From a bacterium (GTDB taxonomy: Bacteria; Krumholzibacteriota; Krumholzibacteriia; LZORAL124-64-63), in contig JABIBH010000016.1 in the NCBI GenBank assembly GCA_018652925.1, positions 1-5,655 of the forward strand: a stretch of DNA of 5,655 nucleotides, read 5' to 3'. Of the stretch, positions 5,609 through 5,655 are shown piece by piece. Position 1 is the stretch's first letter. Every line of letters begins with the position of its first letter. The notes below the pieces were generated by a model. It was given only the letters and a program-made list of their open reading frames with translations. It did no database searches and was not told the DNA's origin. The position numbers were made by a program, and so were the translations under genes.

Positions 5609-5655
5609 ATGAACAACGCTTTTGATGCAACTTCACTCCTGGTTACCGTAGTAAT
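5609..5655 (+). CDS. fliR: Flagellar export gate protein FliR, N-terminal fragment (runs off window)
   Basis: An open frame from ATG 5609 gives 15 codons (MNNAFDATSLLVTVV) before the window ends, the last few turning hydrophobic as expected for the first FliR membrane helix. It begins 7 nt after the fliQ stop, with a weak AGG (5600-5602) six nt upstream. The assignment rests mainly on the near-universal fliP-fliQ-fliR order, since 15 residues are too few to identify the protein by themselves. Confidence 0.7.
   Translation, partial: MNNAFDATSLLVTVV

Overview
The whole window is one stretch of a flagellar gene cluster, with every gene on the + strand in the order flgE (3' end), flbD/swrD, motA, motB, fliL, fliM, fliN, fliO, fliP, fliQ, fliR (5' end). 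Nine genes are complete. The two at the edges are cut by the window. I see no frameshift, insertion sequence, CRISPR array, tRNA or rRNA.

Layout: bases 3-296 hold the C-terminus of the hook protein. Bases 320-2633 carry a torque module: FlbD/SwrD, the MotAB stator and the stator-associated FliL. Bases 2650-4001 encode the C-ring switch proteins FliM and FliN. Bases 4001-5655 encode export-gate proteins FliO, FliP, FliQ and the first codons of FliR. Spacing is tight throughout: motB/fliL overlap by 14 nt, fliM/fliN and fliN/fliO by 1 nt, and the other gaps are 7-24 nt. The exception is a 209-nt gap between fliO and fliP.

That gap is the most interesting part. It holds a near-consensus sigma-54 (RpoN) promoter, TGGCAC-N5-TTGC, ending 39 nt before the fliP ATG. 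Upstream lie a candidate sigma-70-type promoter, a pair of 8-bp direct repeats 11 bp apart, and TTGG/CCAA half-sites. The export-gate genes fliPQR may therefore have their own transcriptional input although they sit inside the larger cluster. The promoter also supports ATG 4555 as the fliP start over an upstream in-frame TTG at 4462.

Organism: the DNA is AT-leaning (estimated by eye). The order flgE-flbD-motAB-fliLMNOPQR is known from spirochaetes such as Borrelia and Treponema, and related orders occur in clostridia and other non-proteobacterial phyla. Together, the short FliN (no CheC-like N-terminus), the OmpA-type MotB and the sigma-54 promoter suggest a motile bacterium outside the Proteobacteria, perhaps a diderm. 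I cannot name the phylum from this sequence. No new biological system is evident. The novelty is regulatory (the fliO-fliP gap) plus modest divergence of FliM motifs.
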